From: Desulfopila aestuarii DSM 18488
Lineage (GTDB): Bacteria; Desulfobacterota; Desulfobulbia; Desulfobulbales; Desulfocapsaceae
Direction: 5' to 3'
Assembly: GCF_900143695.1 (NCBI RefSeq)
Contig: NZ_FRFE01000005.1
Coordinates: 1 to 64,000 of the forward strand
Length of the DNA stretch: 64,000 nt
How positions within the stretch are numbered: position 1 is the first letter of the stretch; every line of letters begins with the position of its first letter. Below are positions 48,501-57,384 of the stretch, in pieces. Position numbers and translations under genes: made by a program. A model generated the notes under the pieces. The model was given only the letters and a program-made list of their open reading frames with translations. It made no database searches and was not told where the DNA came from.

Positions 48501-49888
48501 CCGCACCATTTCGGCTCACGCATGATCAGGTGTAGCCAAACCCGGATGTTGCTGAGATGGGCGGGATTAATCAACGGCTGCCAGTTTTCGTCAACGCCTT
48601 CAACATCGGCGTGCTGGAAGCCAAAACGGACTACGCCCCAGAGAAAAGCCTCTACCATGCGACTGTTGCCGCGGGCGAAGATCTCATCGCCAAGCACCTG
48701 AATACACTGCAGAGATGTGTGGGGGAATTTGACGACATTGGCCTTTAGCAGCTTGAAGGTGGTGAGCAAAAAATCTTCAATCTCTTCAAAAGTCTGCTGC
48801 CTGACAAGCTGCACTAGACTGCGGTTAATCTCGCGAAGGGTCTCCTCATGGATGAGGTAGAGTCCCCTGGTATCCATAATCTTAAAGAGAAATAGTAGCT
48901 TTTTGTTCTCGATAAAATGATGCAACTCCGAACTATTCTGCGTAGAGGTTGCCAGAGACTGTTCGGCATTGTTCAAAATCCCAGGGACCTCCCTATAATA
49001 GCGGACGATATCCACATGGCCGGGCAACAGCAGCATCTTCTCCAATGCCATCACCGGCTCAGTCTCACAATTCAGGGATTCAAGGAGATCGACATGAGTC
49101 TGCATAGTCGAATGCGAAACCTTGCCAAAGAGTTCCGCCGAACCCGCGTCGTCTGTCAGAATACCGCAATGTTCGTTGAACCAGGGTAGTGGGTCGTCTT
49201 CCTGCAGCCAGTAAAGGTAATTCTTTCTTAGTACCGTCCACACAAGCGAGGCCAGGGGTTCGAAGTTAAATTCCAGCTCGCCGCCCTCCCGAAAGGCAAG
49301 GAGGCGGGAGGCAAGCTTGGTGACCGAATGCTGACCATGGACAATATGCATAATGATGGCGTCATCTTCCCGGTCAAGCTCTTCAATCCGGCGGAACATC
49401 TCATTTAACGGACCTTCAAAACGGCGAATATCATCGCTGCTAAAAAGGGTGATCATCTTGTCTATCCAGGCGAGCTTGGCACCCACTACCTGATTCAGCA
49501 AGGCGGGATACCGGGTAGAATCCTCCAGGGCTTCGAAAAACAGCTGGGAAAAGCACCGGAAAGCCGCAGGACCTTTCTCATGGACGCGATAGAGGTTCGA
49601 GTTTTTCAGGACGAAGCTGCGCAGTTGTGGCAGAATGATCTTCCAGTTACGAAACGGATGACAGATTTCGTAGAGCAGTTTCTCAAGCGATGAATGCAAG
49701 CCCTTATACTTGTCAACCACCTCCAGCAACAGCAGCAATTCGGGGTCAATCTCCACCGTTTGCGCAGTTTCCAGCAGATTAGCCCGTAAGGCATCAGATT
49801 CGATGGTGTTTTCTGTCTTCGTCGTGTCCATAACCTTTCCCGATAACATATTGCCACTCGTCCAGCTCCACGAGGATTCGATATCCAC
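45557..49888 (-). CDS. Giant PEP/pyruvate-binding protein (PPDK N-domain and swivel domain, no PEP barrel)
   Basis: The 1443-residue protein has about 945 residues of helix-rich sequence that I do not recognise, followed by a PPDK-like ATP-grasp (about 948-1290: HLGNKGFNLATL, RSGGAISMPGMMATV, GSGVVFTAHP, LLQTRDM) and a phosphohistidine swivel domain (about 1300-1443) with GGQTSHASVVA, whose His (about 1377) would carry phosphate. The C-terminal PEP/pyruvate barrel of true PPDK is missing. The GTG at 49888 is the longest start; ATG at 49831 (MDTTKTEN) is also possible. It cannot complete the pyruvate/PEP reaction alone. A role in phosphotransfer to another protein or small molecule is a guess. 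Confidence 0.8.
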   Translation of the reverse strand: MDIESSWSWTSGNMLSGKVMDTTKTENTIESDALRANLLETAQTVEIDPELLLLLEVVDKYKGLHSSLEKLLYEICHPFRNWKIILPQLRSFVLKNSNLYRVHEKGPAAFRCFSQLFFEALEDSTRYPALLNQVVGAKLAWIDKMITLFSSDDIRRFEGPLNEMFRRIEELDREDDAIIMHIVHGQHSVTKLASRLLAFREGGELEFNFEPLASLVWTVLRKNYLYWLQEDDPLPWFNEHCGILTDDAGSAELFGKVSHSTMQTHVDLLESLNCETEPVMALEKMLLLPGHVDIVRYYREVPGILNNAEQSLATSTQNSSELHHFIENKKLLFLFKIMDTRGLYLIHEETLREINRSLVQLVRQQTFEEIEDFLLTTFKLLKANVVKFPHTSLQCIQVLGDEIFARGNSRMVEAFLWGVVRFGFQHADVEGVDENWQPLINPAHLSNIRVWLHLIMREPKWCGTLFSALIIHLKLSGTCIKDTDLFQRDITELLNHPIEPIYNLSKQFTKLMPVFYNEIGSEGELRDVSTELDEIHRRKDLLIHFLRKQGHVESSNLIVDFIKAIFQFWKTLDKPLLIPFVPEEVYNQIDSTGPFVDEQHLLSQRVWSHFNIVDVYDLLEVDHESLKELLAEQVDLQPHEVRRFELLVKMFKLLFMKYRLGFQEIRTELEQAVQDGFTEMEKVIEVLDNENTEECLEVILEVLEGLKTIILSEEKFESREDIYYKRHIAVDIPSVYGRYKEKKFDALSLTFRLENLANIYLEKLPDTVNLSFITQATFWHIIRCLRIYMKALMIDGITSRRLNTYLSLLTNSLKVRRFSYTQYLDIFRGLSEGVKDIIYAYYTNIHQNNLSMIIPQIGEDNLLPKYKSLYVEDEIANSIQRLSETFLRELISSTFGLQHLDNFILRIIQTLESQKDELDKQHLDLLMTYNQEKAISLLHKPNPYTHNLIHLGNKGFNLATLTSENIPVPPAFVITTEIFRCRDVVFGYTQAREEFMQRIRESLTEVERLTGRVYGSHERPLLLSVRSGGAISMPGMMATVHNVGYNEDIIADYVSMNGNEYVAWDNYRRFLQSWAMISGVEREDFQELMNAAKARHGVALKRQFSAEQMKELALSYQKLTRQRGMGIPDDPWLQLVNAIELVLDSWDTRKASDYRRIMDVSDSWGTAVIVQAMVFGNKSETAGSGVVFTAHPYRKVQRVALWGDYAYGDQGEDIVSGLVTSYAISVEQAELDGRSVDDTLERRFPNIYAELLKISRDLVYYKRWNPQEIEFTFEGPEPDNLYLLQTRDMITIKKKEHLSVFIESDSLAECHLGQGIGVSGSALSGRAVFTEENIIEMRAKDPSTPLILIRSDTVPEDIKVISMADALLTSRGGQTSHASVVAVRLEKTCVVGVRQLKVYETGQYCEIGDHRIYFGDAVSIDGRNGVVLRGTHPIREEHHILPI

Positions 49889-49925
49889 TTACTATACCGC
49901 CTCCGGTTTTCCCCTGACAAGCATC

Positions 49926-49961
49926 AAAAAAAACGCCCCTTTAGGAATACTCCAGGGGCGT
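49926..49961 (-). terminator. Intrinsic terminator of gap
   Basis: ACGCCCCT (49933-49940) and AGGGGCGT (49954-49961) form a stem, and on the minus strand a run of eight T follows. It is 27 bases after the gap stop. Confidence 0.88.
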
Positions 49962-49987
49962 CATTCGAACTCCATAGACACGAAAGA

Positions 49988-50992
49988 CTACAGCGGCTTA
50001 TTCGCTTCCATGTGAAGAATGAGGTCAAGCATTCTATTTGAGTAGCCCCACTCGTTGTCATACCAGCTCATCACCTTGACAGTCTTACCTATAACCTTGG
50101 TGCAGGAGCCATCAACTATAGAGGAATGACTGTCACCCTGGAAATCGATCGAAACCAGTGGCAGATCAGTATAACCCAGATATCTGTTAGCGGCCTCTTT
50201 CAATGCCTGGTTTACCTCGTCAACCGTCGTTTCCCGCTCAACCTCCATGACTGCATCGACCAAAGAGACGGTTGGTGTGGGAACACGCACGGCCAAACCG
50301 TCAAACTTCCCCTTCAATTCAGGAATAACCAGTGAGACGGCGGCGGCAGCGCCAGTCTTGGTCGGAATCATGGAAAGCGCAGCGGCCCGGGCACGTCGCA
50401 AATCAGAGTGGGGAAAATCCAGCAGCCGCTGATCACCGGTATAGGCATGAACCGTGGTCATCAGTCCGCGCTCGATACCGAATTTATCCATGATAACCTT
50501 GGCAAAAGGTGCAAGGCAGTTAGTGGTACATGAGGCGTTGGAAACAATATGATGCTCGGTCGCATCATACTCATCCTCGTTCACCCCCATGACAAAGGTC
50601 TTGACGCTGCCTTTGGCCGGAGCGGAGATGATCACCTTGCTGGCACCACCATCAATATGGGCCTGAGCCGATTCCGCATCACGAAAGATGCCGGTACATT
50701 CCGCAACATAATCTACACCAAGCTGTCCCCAGGGGATCTCCGCCGGATTTTTCTGGCTGGATACCGCTATGTGTCTACCATCGACGATAATACCCTTGTC
50801 GTCACTCTGTACATCCTTTTCATAAACGCCCATTACCGAGTCGTATTTCAACAAATGGGCAAGAGTCGGGGTTCCAGTCAGGTCATTGATGGCGACGACT
50901 TCGATATCCTTGAACAACGGGTCCTTACTGAGCGCCCTGAACATGTTTCTACCTATACGGCCAAAACCGTTAATGCCAATTTTCACAGTCAT
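49988..50992 (-). CDS. gap: Glyceraldehyde-3-phosphate dehydrogenase
   Basis: The 334-residue enzyme oxidises glyceraldehyde-3-phosphate to 1,3-bisphosphoglycerate, or runs in reverse for gluconeogenesis. It has the NAD fold [11 protein letters not shown] and the active-site [12 protein letters not shown] with Cys about 150. I use ATG 50992: AAGGAG sits directly against the earlier ATG (50998), so that one has no spacing, while 50992 has six bases. It lies upstream of the PPDK-like gene and behind glgA on the same strand. Confidence 0.97.
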   Translation of the reverse strand: MTVKIGINGFGRIGRNMFRALSKDPLFKDIEVVAINDLTGTPTLAHLLKYDSVMGVYEKDVQSDDKGIIVDGRHIAVSSQKNPAEIPWGQLGVDYVAECTGIFRDAESAQAHIDGGASKVIISAPAKGSVKTFVMGVNEDEYDATEHHIVSNASCTTNCLAPFAKVIMDKFGIERGLMTTVHAYTGDQRLLDFPHSDLRRARAAALSMIPTKTGAAAAVSLVIPELKGKFDGLAVRVPTPTVSLVDAVMEVERETTVDEVNQALKEAANRYLGYTDLPLVSIDFQGDSHSSIVDGSCTKVIGKTVKVMSWYDNEWGYSNRMLDLILHMEANKPL

Positions 50993-51074
50993 CTGCATCT
51001 CCTTTTCATCAAGCGTTCATCCCGGTACAGCCCATGAACCAGACACCACTCTCCTTTCGGGAAATAGTGACCGG

Positions 51075-52709
51075 TCAGCTGCGTTCCTTGGCTCTCTGCT
51101 CCTTCGCCATATTATACAGTTTCAAATACTGCTTTTTCACTACATCCCAGGTATATTTTTTTCGAATCTCTTCCACCGCCGCGAGTTGCATGCTCCTCAG
51201 CGTGTTTTTGTCTTCAAATAGTCTGAGCGACCGCTCGAGAGCTTTATGCAAAGCCTCGGCCGACCCATCCTGATAGGCGATGCCGGTACGGCCATCCTCT
51301 ACCTTGACCAGTCCCCCAACATGGTGCACCACCGGGATATTGCCAAAAAGCTGGGCAATATAGTCAGTAAGCCCGCACGGCTCATAGCGTGAGGGGATGA
51401 CAAAAAAATCACCAGCCGCATAAATCAGATTGGCAAGCTTTGAACTAAACCCTCGCAGAAAACAGATCCGGCCATGCAAACTTTTTTTGGCGGCAAGCGA
51501 TAAGATGGCCGCCTCCATACTTTCACCGCCGGTGCCGAGGATCACTGCCTGGCCATGCTCGTACTCGGCAAAAAGCTGTTCGATGGCGAGAAGGAAATGG
51601 TCAACCCCTTTCTGTTCGCTGAGCCGGCCTATAAAGGCAAAAAGTGGCTCCATGCTGTCCTTTTCAAGAGAACCATAAAGTTCGACCCCTTCGACTTCTG
51701 TTTCGGTGGCCACCAGCTTCAATAGATGTTCTTTACATGTACGTTTTCCGGCCAATTCGTCTTTCTTGTCAGCCGGGTTGTAGGATGCGGGCAACCCCAT
51801 TTCCGTACCATTTGCCGGATTGAAAAAATCGGGACAGATACCATTGGTAACGCCTTCCAGGTTCACCCCCCGTTCAAGCAACGCATGACCAAGGCCATCG
51901 GTCGCATTATCGGCTTCGGTCTCCTGCAATTCTCTGGCATAATTCTCGCTTACCGTATTGAGCACAGCATAGCGGCCTGCCGCCAGAAAGGGATCAAACT
52001 TCCCGGATAACCGATTTTCGCTCAATGTCTGCCAAGGCAATCCGGTGAGGCCATGGGCAAAAGGGAGATCGGCAATCTCCTGATGATAGCCCATCCCGGC
52101 ATTATGAATAGTCACCAGGCAACCGGTCCGACGAAAATAGCTGCGCCAACCCTGGCATTCATGGATAAGCGTCGGCACCAGGGCAGTATGGCCGTCATGG
52201 CAGTGGATCACATCGGGCGTTTCTCCCAGGAGCATCATAAGCTCCAGGCTACTTTTCTGGAGGAGCAGATTCATGGCAAAATAGTCATAATGGCCCATAC
52301 CACTCTTTTTCCAGCTTTCCCAACCACTGTCTTTATCCGAGTAGGTGTAGACCCCTGCCTTTTCGACAAAGCGATCCGCCTCGATCAGATAGAGCACAAC
52401 ACCACCAGAAGTTGCGGTCCAAACCCGGCAACGCTCCCGCCGCTCCTCAAGTCCATAGTTCATATCCACATCAAAGAAGAGCTCGCGCGAGCTATCGAGT
52501 GGATCCATCAGGGGAACGAAACCATTCTGCACCGGGCGGATGAATCCATAGCACGGCAGTACCGCCCGTACCGCCAGACCGGGAATTACCGCCAGCGCCT
52601 CGGCCAGCTGGCAAACGACATCCTTCACCCCGCCGGCACCGGCAAGCTCACCATACTCGCGGCTCAACATCCATATATTATTGAGCTGCGTTTTTTCTGT
52701 GCTTTTCAT
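51075..52709 (-). CDS. glgA: Glycogen/starch synthase (GT5), atypical N-terminal motif
   Basis: A 544-residue GT5 glycosyltransferase. The start is placed at ATG 52709; the frame runs to 52760 but the added residues lie in the aroC 3' end. The N-terminal nucleotide-sugar loop reads GAGGVKDV in place of KTGGLxDV, so the ADP-glucose-contacting lysine is missing. The C-terminal part keeps PSRYEPCGLTDYIAQLFG and the ADP-binding GTGGESME/ FIGRLSEQKGVD motifs. It probably makes an alpha-1,4-glucan, but the donor could be a nucleotide-sugar other than ADP-glucose. Confidence 0.85.
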   Translation of the reverse strand: MKSTEKTQLNNIWMLSREYGELAGAGGVKDVVCQLAEALAVIPGLAVRAVLPCYGFIRPVQNGFVPLMDPLDSSRELFFDVDMNYGLEERRERCRVWTATSGGVVLYLIEADRFVEKAGVYTYSDKDSGWESWKKSGMGHYDYFAMNLLLQKSSLELMMLLGETPDVIHCHDGHTALVPTLIHECQGWRSYFRRTGCLVTIHNAGMGYHQEIADLPFAHGLTGLPWQTLSENRLSGKFDPFLAAGRYAVLNTVSENYARELQETEADNATDGLGHALLERGVNLEGVTNGICPDFFNPANGTEMGLPASYNPADKKDELAGKRTCKEHLLKLVATETEVEGVELYGSLEKDSMEPLFAFIGRLSEQKGVDHFLLAIEQLFAEYEHGQAVILGTGGESMEAAILSLAAKKSLHGRICFLRGFSSKLANLIYAAGDFFVIPSRYEPCGLTDYIAQLFGNIPVVHHVGGLVKVEDGRTGIAYQDGSAEALHKALERSLRLFEDKNTLRSMQLAAVEEIRKKYTWDVVKKQYLKLYNMAKEQRAKERS

Positions 52710-52734
52710 AAGATTATGAATCTCTCCGCCTCTA

Positions 52735-53814
52735 TCATATGTTCGGCAGCTTGATCGCATTCTGTCTCAGTAAATGATCGACCAATGTCAGCCGAACCAT
52801 CGCCTCACACACCGGAATAACCCTTGGAATTGCAGAGATATCGTGCCTGCCTCCAATCTTCACCGAAACTGGCTCGCCGGCACGATTGACCGTCTGCTGC
52901 TCCTTGCCGATGGACGGAATAGGCTTTACAGCAACTCTCATGACGATCTCCTGACCACTGGAGATTCCAGCCAAAATGCCGCCGGCGTTATTCGCAGCAA
53001 AACCTTCCGGGGTAATTGGGTCATTATTTTCCGAACCAAGCATGTCGGCGACAGCAAAACCGGCCCCGAACTCAACACCCTTCACTGCCCCGATAGACAT
53101 AAGCCCATGGGCCAGTTCCGCCTCAAGTTTATCGAACACCGGTTCACCGAGACCGGCAGGACAAATGGCCCGGATCTCAACAATGCCACCCAAGGTGTCT
53201 CCCGCGCTGCGGACTTCCTGCACCCGCTGCTCCATTTGCTCCGCGGCAATACGGTCAGGACAACAATAGAGATTTTTCTCAATAACACCCAGGTCGCAAC
53301 TGGTGATTTTCACCCCGCCCAGCGCCACAGTATAGGCAAGCACCCTGATTCCATATTGCTCCAGCACCTGTCCGGCGATGGCCCCTGCGGCAACCCGGGC
53401 AGCGGTCTCACGAGCTGAGGCTCTCCCACCACCACGATAATCGCGCAGACCGTATTTGGCGTCGTACGTAATATCGCCGTGACCTGGTCGGTAGATATCT
53501 TTTATATGAGCATAGGATTTAGAATGGGCATCCTTATTAAATATAGCAAGAGAGATAGGGGTCCCGGTGGTTCGCGGCAGGGCATCAGGCTCATCACTGA
53601 AAATGCCGGAAAGAATTTCAACAACATCAGGTTCCTTGCGGGGACTGGACGCCCCACCCTGACCCGGCCTACGCCGATTCATCTCCTGCTGCAATCGCTC
53701 CGTATCAATCGTTATCCCTGGGGGGCAGCCGTCAATCACGGCACCGATACCCGTTCCATGTGATTCTCCCCAGGTCGTCACCCGAAACACCTTGCCAAAA
53801 CTATTACCTGCCAT
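52735..53814 (-). CDS. aroC: Chorismate synthase
   Basis: Last step to chorismate. The 359-residue protein has the signatures GESHGTGIGAVIDGCPPGI (N-terminal) and the RPGHGDITYDAKYGLRDYRGGGRASARE region that binds FMN and substrate. The ATG shares its A with the aroK stop (TGATG), so both are co-translated. Confidence 0.98.
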   Translation of the reverse strand: MAGNSFGKVFRVTTWGESHGTGIGAVIDGCPPGITIDTERLQQEMNRRRPGQGGASSPRKEPDVVEILSGIFSDEPDALPRTTGTPISLAIFNKDAHSKSYAHIKDIYRPGHGDITYDAKYGLRDYRGGGRASARETAARVAAGAIAGQVLEQYGIRVLAYTVALGGVKITSCDLGVIEKNLYCCPDRIAAEQMEQRVQEVRSAGDTLGGIVEIRAICPAGLGEPVFDKLEAELAHGLMSIGAVKGVEFGAGFAVADMLGSENNDPITPEGFAANNAGGILAGISSGQEIVMRVAVKPIPSIGKEQQTVNRAGEPVSVKIGGRHDISAIPRVIPVCEAMVRLTLVDHLLRQNAIKLPNI

Positions 53815-54350
53815 CAGCCTTCACTCCTGCCGCATCGTTCTCGATACTTTTCCACAATTTTTCCGACCACTTCGGCCGTGCCATATTTGCCGGTGTCAAC
53901 TTCCAGATCGGCAAGACCGCTATACAATGGCAGTCGCTCTGCCAGAACCTCTTCAATTTCGGCACGATTGTCCCTGCCGGTCAATGACGGCCGACCATCT
54001 TTCCCGGTAGGGCTGAGCCTTGCCGCCAGGGTCGCGATATCGGCACTCAGCCAGACAACAAAGATCCGCTTCCGGATCTGCTGCCACGCCTCTTGGTGCA
54101 AGACGGCACCGCCACCGGTGGCGACAACCTTTACAGGGCCAGCGGCCGCTTCCACAATCGCCTCCGCTTCAGAGCGACGAAAGCTCTCCCAACCCTCCCT
54201 GGCAACGATCTGCGAGATTTCCATGTTCCGTTTATGGCAAACCATCTGATCAGTATCGACAAATGCGCAGTCAAGCGCCGCCGCCAGCAACCTGCCGATG
54301 GTACTCTTGCCAGCTCCACGGTAGCCGATGAGAAAAATATGCTCTGTCAT
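53814..54350 (-). CDS. aroK: Shikimate kinase
   Basis: Phosphorylates shikimate for the aromatic pathway. A 178-residue P-loop kinase with GYRGAGKSTIGRLLA, DTDQMVCHKRNMEI (Asp/Arg shikimate site) and GGGAVL. It overlaps aroC by one base. Confidence 0.97.
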   Translation of the reverse strand: MTEHIFLIGYRGAGKSTIGRLLAAALDCAFVDTDQMVCHKRNMEISQIVAREGWESFRRSEAEAIVEAAAGPVKVVATGGGAVLHQEAWQQIRKRIFVVWLSADIATLAARLSPTGKDGRPSLTGRDNRAEIEEVLAERLPLYSGLADLEVDTGKYGTAEVVGKIVEKYRERCGRSEG

Positions 54351-54916
54351 TACTTAGAAAATGGTGAGGTATTACGTGGGAAACACGTTGTCCTGTTACT
54401 GATAGTGCCGAAACAATTGAAAATAGGCATGCAAACCATATAGAGCTCGTCACTTAGCCGTCGCTATAAATGCGTTTTTTATGAAGCCATTATTTTTCAG
54501 AAACTGGGAAAAGCTTTTCCCAGTTACCGGATAACACCCCAATCATAATGATGATTTTACAGAAAACCAACGGTAAAAGATATTTCCTGTTTTCACATTG
54601 TCAAGAAAGCCATTGCGGTGGCCAATACTCATCCCCACCATGCCGAGGTCACAATTATCTGCCGAAATTATCTACGAACCAACGATTATCGTTGGCTATG
54701 CCACCAGGGATCTTTTAATCCATAAAGATTCTAGTGACATTGACTACAGAATGAAATGCCCCTATAGTGATCGCACGGGTTGAATCTTCTACCCGGCTGG
54801 AACATGCCAAAAGGTTATGCTTTTCATTCAGTGTACCATGTTTGGCAATGTGTATCGTTTTGTTTTCCGAAGGATCCCGGACAAACCCTCTTTTCAACAT
54901 CATGCAAGGAGCCGAG
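54351..54916. other. Long intergenic region with perfect palindromes
   Basis: Between the divergent aroK and YjbQ genes there are 566 bases without a gene I accept. It holds a 24-bp perfect palindrome at 54502-54525 (AACTGGGAAAAG and its mirror) and a second at 54679-54695 (CCAACGAT-T-ATCGTTGG). The open frame from 54767 is an upstream extension of the YjbQ gene. Either could be operators or part of an RNA. Confidence 0.5.
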
Positions 54917-55327
54917 ATGAACTCCGACACCTTCACTTTGAAGACCGCAGGCCACATGGAAATGGTTGATATCACAGGTAACGTGCAACGATTTATTCAC
55001 ACACAGAAGCATGAAGAAGGATACTGCTATTTGTTCAATCCCCATACCACCGCCGGTCTGACCATCAACGAAGGCGCGGATCCGGATGTACAGACCGATA
55101 TTATTAACGCTTTCCAACGAATGGTCCCCAAAGACATCCCCTATCGTCATGCGGAAGGCAACTCCCGCTCACACGTCATGGCTTCGCTCATGGGCAGCCA
55201 TCTCACCATCGCCGTTGAAAATGGTCAGCTCCGGCTTGGCACCTGGCAGCGCATCTTTTTCTGTGAGTTTGATGGCCCGCGAACCAGGAAAGTACACCTT
55301 CGTCTGCATCGTATTCCCGAGCCTTGA
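54917..55327 (+). CDS. YjbQ/UPF0047 family protein
   Basis: A 136-residue protein with HTTAGLTINEGADPDVQTDI and the SHVMASLMGSHLTI / GTWQRIFFCEFDGPRTRKV ends, the whole of UPF0047. ATG 54917 follows AGGAGCCGAG; the longer frame from 54767 has no homology. Members show weak thiamine-phosphate synthase activity in E. coli but the real role is not settled. Confidence 0.92.
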   Translation: MNSDTFTLKTAGHMEMVDITGNVQRFIHTQKHEEGYCYLFNPHTTAGLTINEGADPDVQTDIINAFQRMVPKDIPYRHAEGNSRSHVMASLMGSHLTIAVENGQLRLGTWQRIFFCEFDGPRTRKVHLRLHRIPEP

Positions 55328-55335
55328 ACCAACTT

Positions 55336-55593
55336 ATGAAAAACACACTCTCTCCGGATCACATCTGTTTTGGCCTCAATCGCCAACTCGACGAAAGCTC
55401 AATTTCCACGTATCTGCAACTCATTGGCAGAAAAGAGATGGCAGACACCCTGGCCTCCCGACTTACTGAAACGGAGATACATGAAATTGTCGATTTATTC
55501 ACGGTGCTGATGAAGCGCCATCTCAAAGAAAAAGAATATCATGAGCTTTTCCTACGGGACGACTCCCATGAAAAGAGCAGCAGCAATACATGA
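55336..55593 (+). CDS. Small conserved hypothetical protein, 85 residues
   Basis: A soluble helical protein starting MKNTLSPDHICFGLNRQ, then ETEIHEIVDLFTVLMKRHLKEKEYHELF. ATG 55336 lies just after the YjbQ stop; a TTG four codons upstream is also open. It is followed at 12 bases by the UbiD gene, so it belongs to that operon. No motif is recognised; the helical, mildly charged character resembles small cytoplasmic proteins annotated in sulfate-reducing genomes. Confidence 0.65.
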   Translation: MKNTLSPDHICFGLNRQLDESSISTYLQLIGRKEMADTLASRLTETEIHEIVDLFTVLMKRHLKEKEYHELFLRDDSHEKSSSNT

Positions 55594-55605
55594 AAGGATA
55601 AACCA

Positions 55606-57384
55606 GTGAGCGAAAGAAAACTCCACGACCTGCGCAGCTATATCGATCTACTCAAAGAAGATGGAGACCTGCTGGTCATAGACGAGGAAGTCGATCCTTA
55701 TCTGGAAATCGCGGAGATACACCGCCGTGTCATCTCTAAAGGTGGGCCGGCACTTCTCTTTACCAGGGTGAAAAATTCCAACTTCCCGGTTGTGACCAAT
55801 CTTTTTGGCACTTCGAACCGACTCGAGCTGGCCTTTGGCGGCAAACCCCAGAAGTTTGTTCGCGATATCGTCCGTTTGATTGAAACAGCTATGCCACTGA
55901 CTCCCGCCAAACTTTGGGACAACCGTGGCCTTCTTTCAGACTGTATGAAACTCGGCCTGAAAAAAACGGGTCGGGCACCCATTCTTGAAAATTGCCAAAG
56001 TCCGGCACGACTCAGCAGTCTGCCCATGCTCACCTCATGGCACAGCGACGGCGGCCCTTTTGTTACTCTGCCGCTGGTCTACACAGAACACCCGGACGGC
56101 CACGGCCACAACCTCGGCATGTACCGCATCCAGCAACATGACGACGTCACCACCGGTATCCACTGGCAGATCCATAAGGGCGGCGGCTACCATTACCATG
56201 CAGCGGAAAAACAGAATAAATCTCTGCCACTCACGCTCTATATAGGTGGACCACCGGCTCTTATGCTCTCGGCCATCGCACCATTGCCCGAAGATATTCC
56301 CGAGCTCATGCTCACCTCACTCGTAATGGGTGAAAAGCTGAAGATGGTTGAGGATCCGCGTGGCGGTCATAATCTTGTTGCCTTTGCCGAGTTTGCTATT
56401 AAAGGAGAAGTTCCACCACATCTCCGCCGACCCGAAGGTCCTTTTGGTGATCATTACGGATACAACTCCCTGCAGCATGACTATCCGGTCTTTCAGGTCA
56501 GCCACCTCTACCATCGTAACAAAGCCATCTATCCGGCCACAGTGGTGGGCCGGCCCAAGCAGGAAGATTATTTTATCGGGGACTATCTGCAGGAGCTGCT
56601 TTCACCGCTCTTCCCCCTGGTCATGAAAGGTGTACGCGAGTTAAAAACGTACGGTGAGACAGGATTTCATTGCCTGGCCGCCGCCAGGGTTGCCGATCGA
56701 TATCCGCGTGAAGCCTTTGCCTGCGGCCTCAGGATCCTCGGAGAAGGCCAACTTTCACTGAGCAAATTCCTCATCATCACTGACGGCGAAGTGGATATCA
56801 CTGATTTTGGTGCTCTCTGGACCCATGTCCTTGAGCGGGCTCGTTGGGATCAGGATCTTTTTGTTTTTGCCAACGTCTCCCAGGATACCCTGGACTACAC
56901 TGGCCCCTCTGTCAACAAAGGCTCGAAAGCCATGCTCATGGGGCTGGGTAAAGAGAAGATCCGTGAACTGCCCGAGGTATTTCATGGGACGCTTCCTGCC
57001 GAGTGCACCAAGGCCGAGGTCTTTTTACCAGGCACCCTTGTTGTACAAGGCACTGGCTACAATGATAACCATGAGCTTGGTGCCCAGCTGGCTCAATGGG
57101 AGGGGCTCGGTAACTGGCCCTTTGTCCTTCTGGTGGACAATATCGAGGAAGCCACCTGCTCCATGCAGGAATTCCTCTGGACCTTTTTCACCCGTTTTGA
57201 ACCGGCAAATGATATTTACGCCGCAGCAAGCACTGTTCGCCGCTTTCACGTCGGCCTGCGCGCGCCCATCATTATCGACTGCCGTTTGAAGCCCTGGTAT
57301 ACCGAGGTACTTGAGGTTGATGAACCGACCCGAAGCCTCGTTGACGAAAAATTTGAACGCATTATCCCGGCCCGATTCCGATGA
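55606..57384 (+). CDS. UbiD-family decarboxylase
   Basis: The 592-residue protein matches UbiD enzymes, prenyl-FMN-dependent (de)carboxylases. It shows the N-terminal DLLVIDEEVDPYLEIAEIHRR and GPPALMLSAIAPLPEDIPE, plus EFAIKGEVPPHLRRPEGPFGDHYGYNS, the active-site Arg/Glu region. GTG start at 55606 follows AAAGGATAA. It is in an operon with YjbQ and overlaps the pseudouridine synthase by four bases. A role in menaquinone synthesis is plausible but a ubiX gene is not in view. Confidence 0.92.
   Translation: MSERKLHDLRSYIDLLKEDGDLLVIDEEVDPYLEIAEIHRRVISKGGPALLFTRVKNSNFPVVTNLFGTSNRLELAFGGKPQKFVRDIVRLIETAMPLTPAKLWDNRGLLSDCMKLGLKKTGRAPILENCQSPARLSSLPMLTSWHSDGGPFVTLPLVYTEHPDGHGHNLGMYRIQQHDDVTTGIHWQIHKGGGYHYHAAEKQNKSLPLTLYIGGPPALMLSAIAPLPEDIPELMLTSLVMGEKLKMVEDPRGGHNLVAFAEFAIKGEVPPHLRRPEGPFGDHYGYNSLQHDYPVFQVSHLYHRNKAIYPATVVGRPKQEDYFIGDYLQELLSPLFPLVMKGVRELKTYGETGFHCLAAARVADRYPREAFACGLRILGEGQLSLSKFLIITDGEVDITDFGALWTHVLERARWDQDLFVFANVSQDTLDYTGPSVNKGSKAMLMGLGKEKIRELPEVFHGTLPAECTKAEVFLPGTLVVQGTGYNDNHELGAQLAQWEGLGNWPFVLLVDNIEEATCSMQEFLWTFFTRFEPANDIYAAASTVRRFHVGLRAPIIIDCRLKPWYTEVLEVDEPTRSLVDEKFERIIPARFR

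Noticed and set aside
54767-54916. N-terminal extension of the YjbQ gene
   Set aside because: The extra 50 residues lack UPF0047 homology, and AGGAG lies right before the internal ATG 54917.
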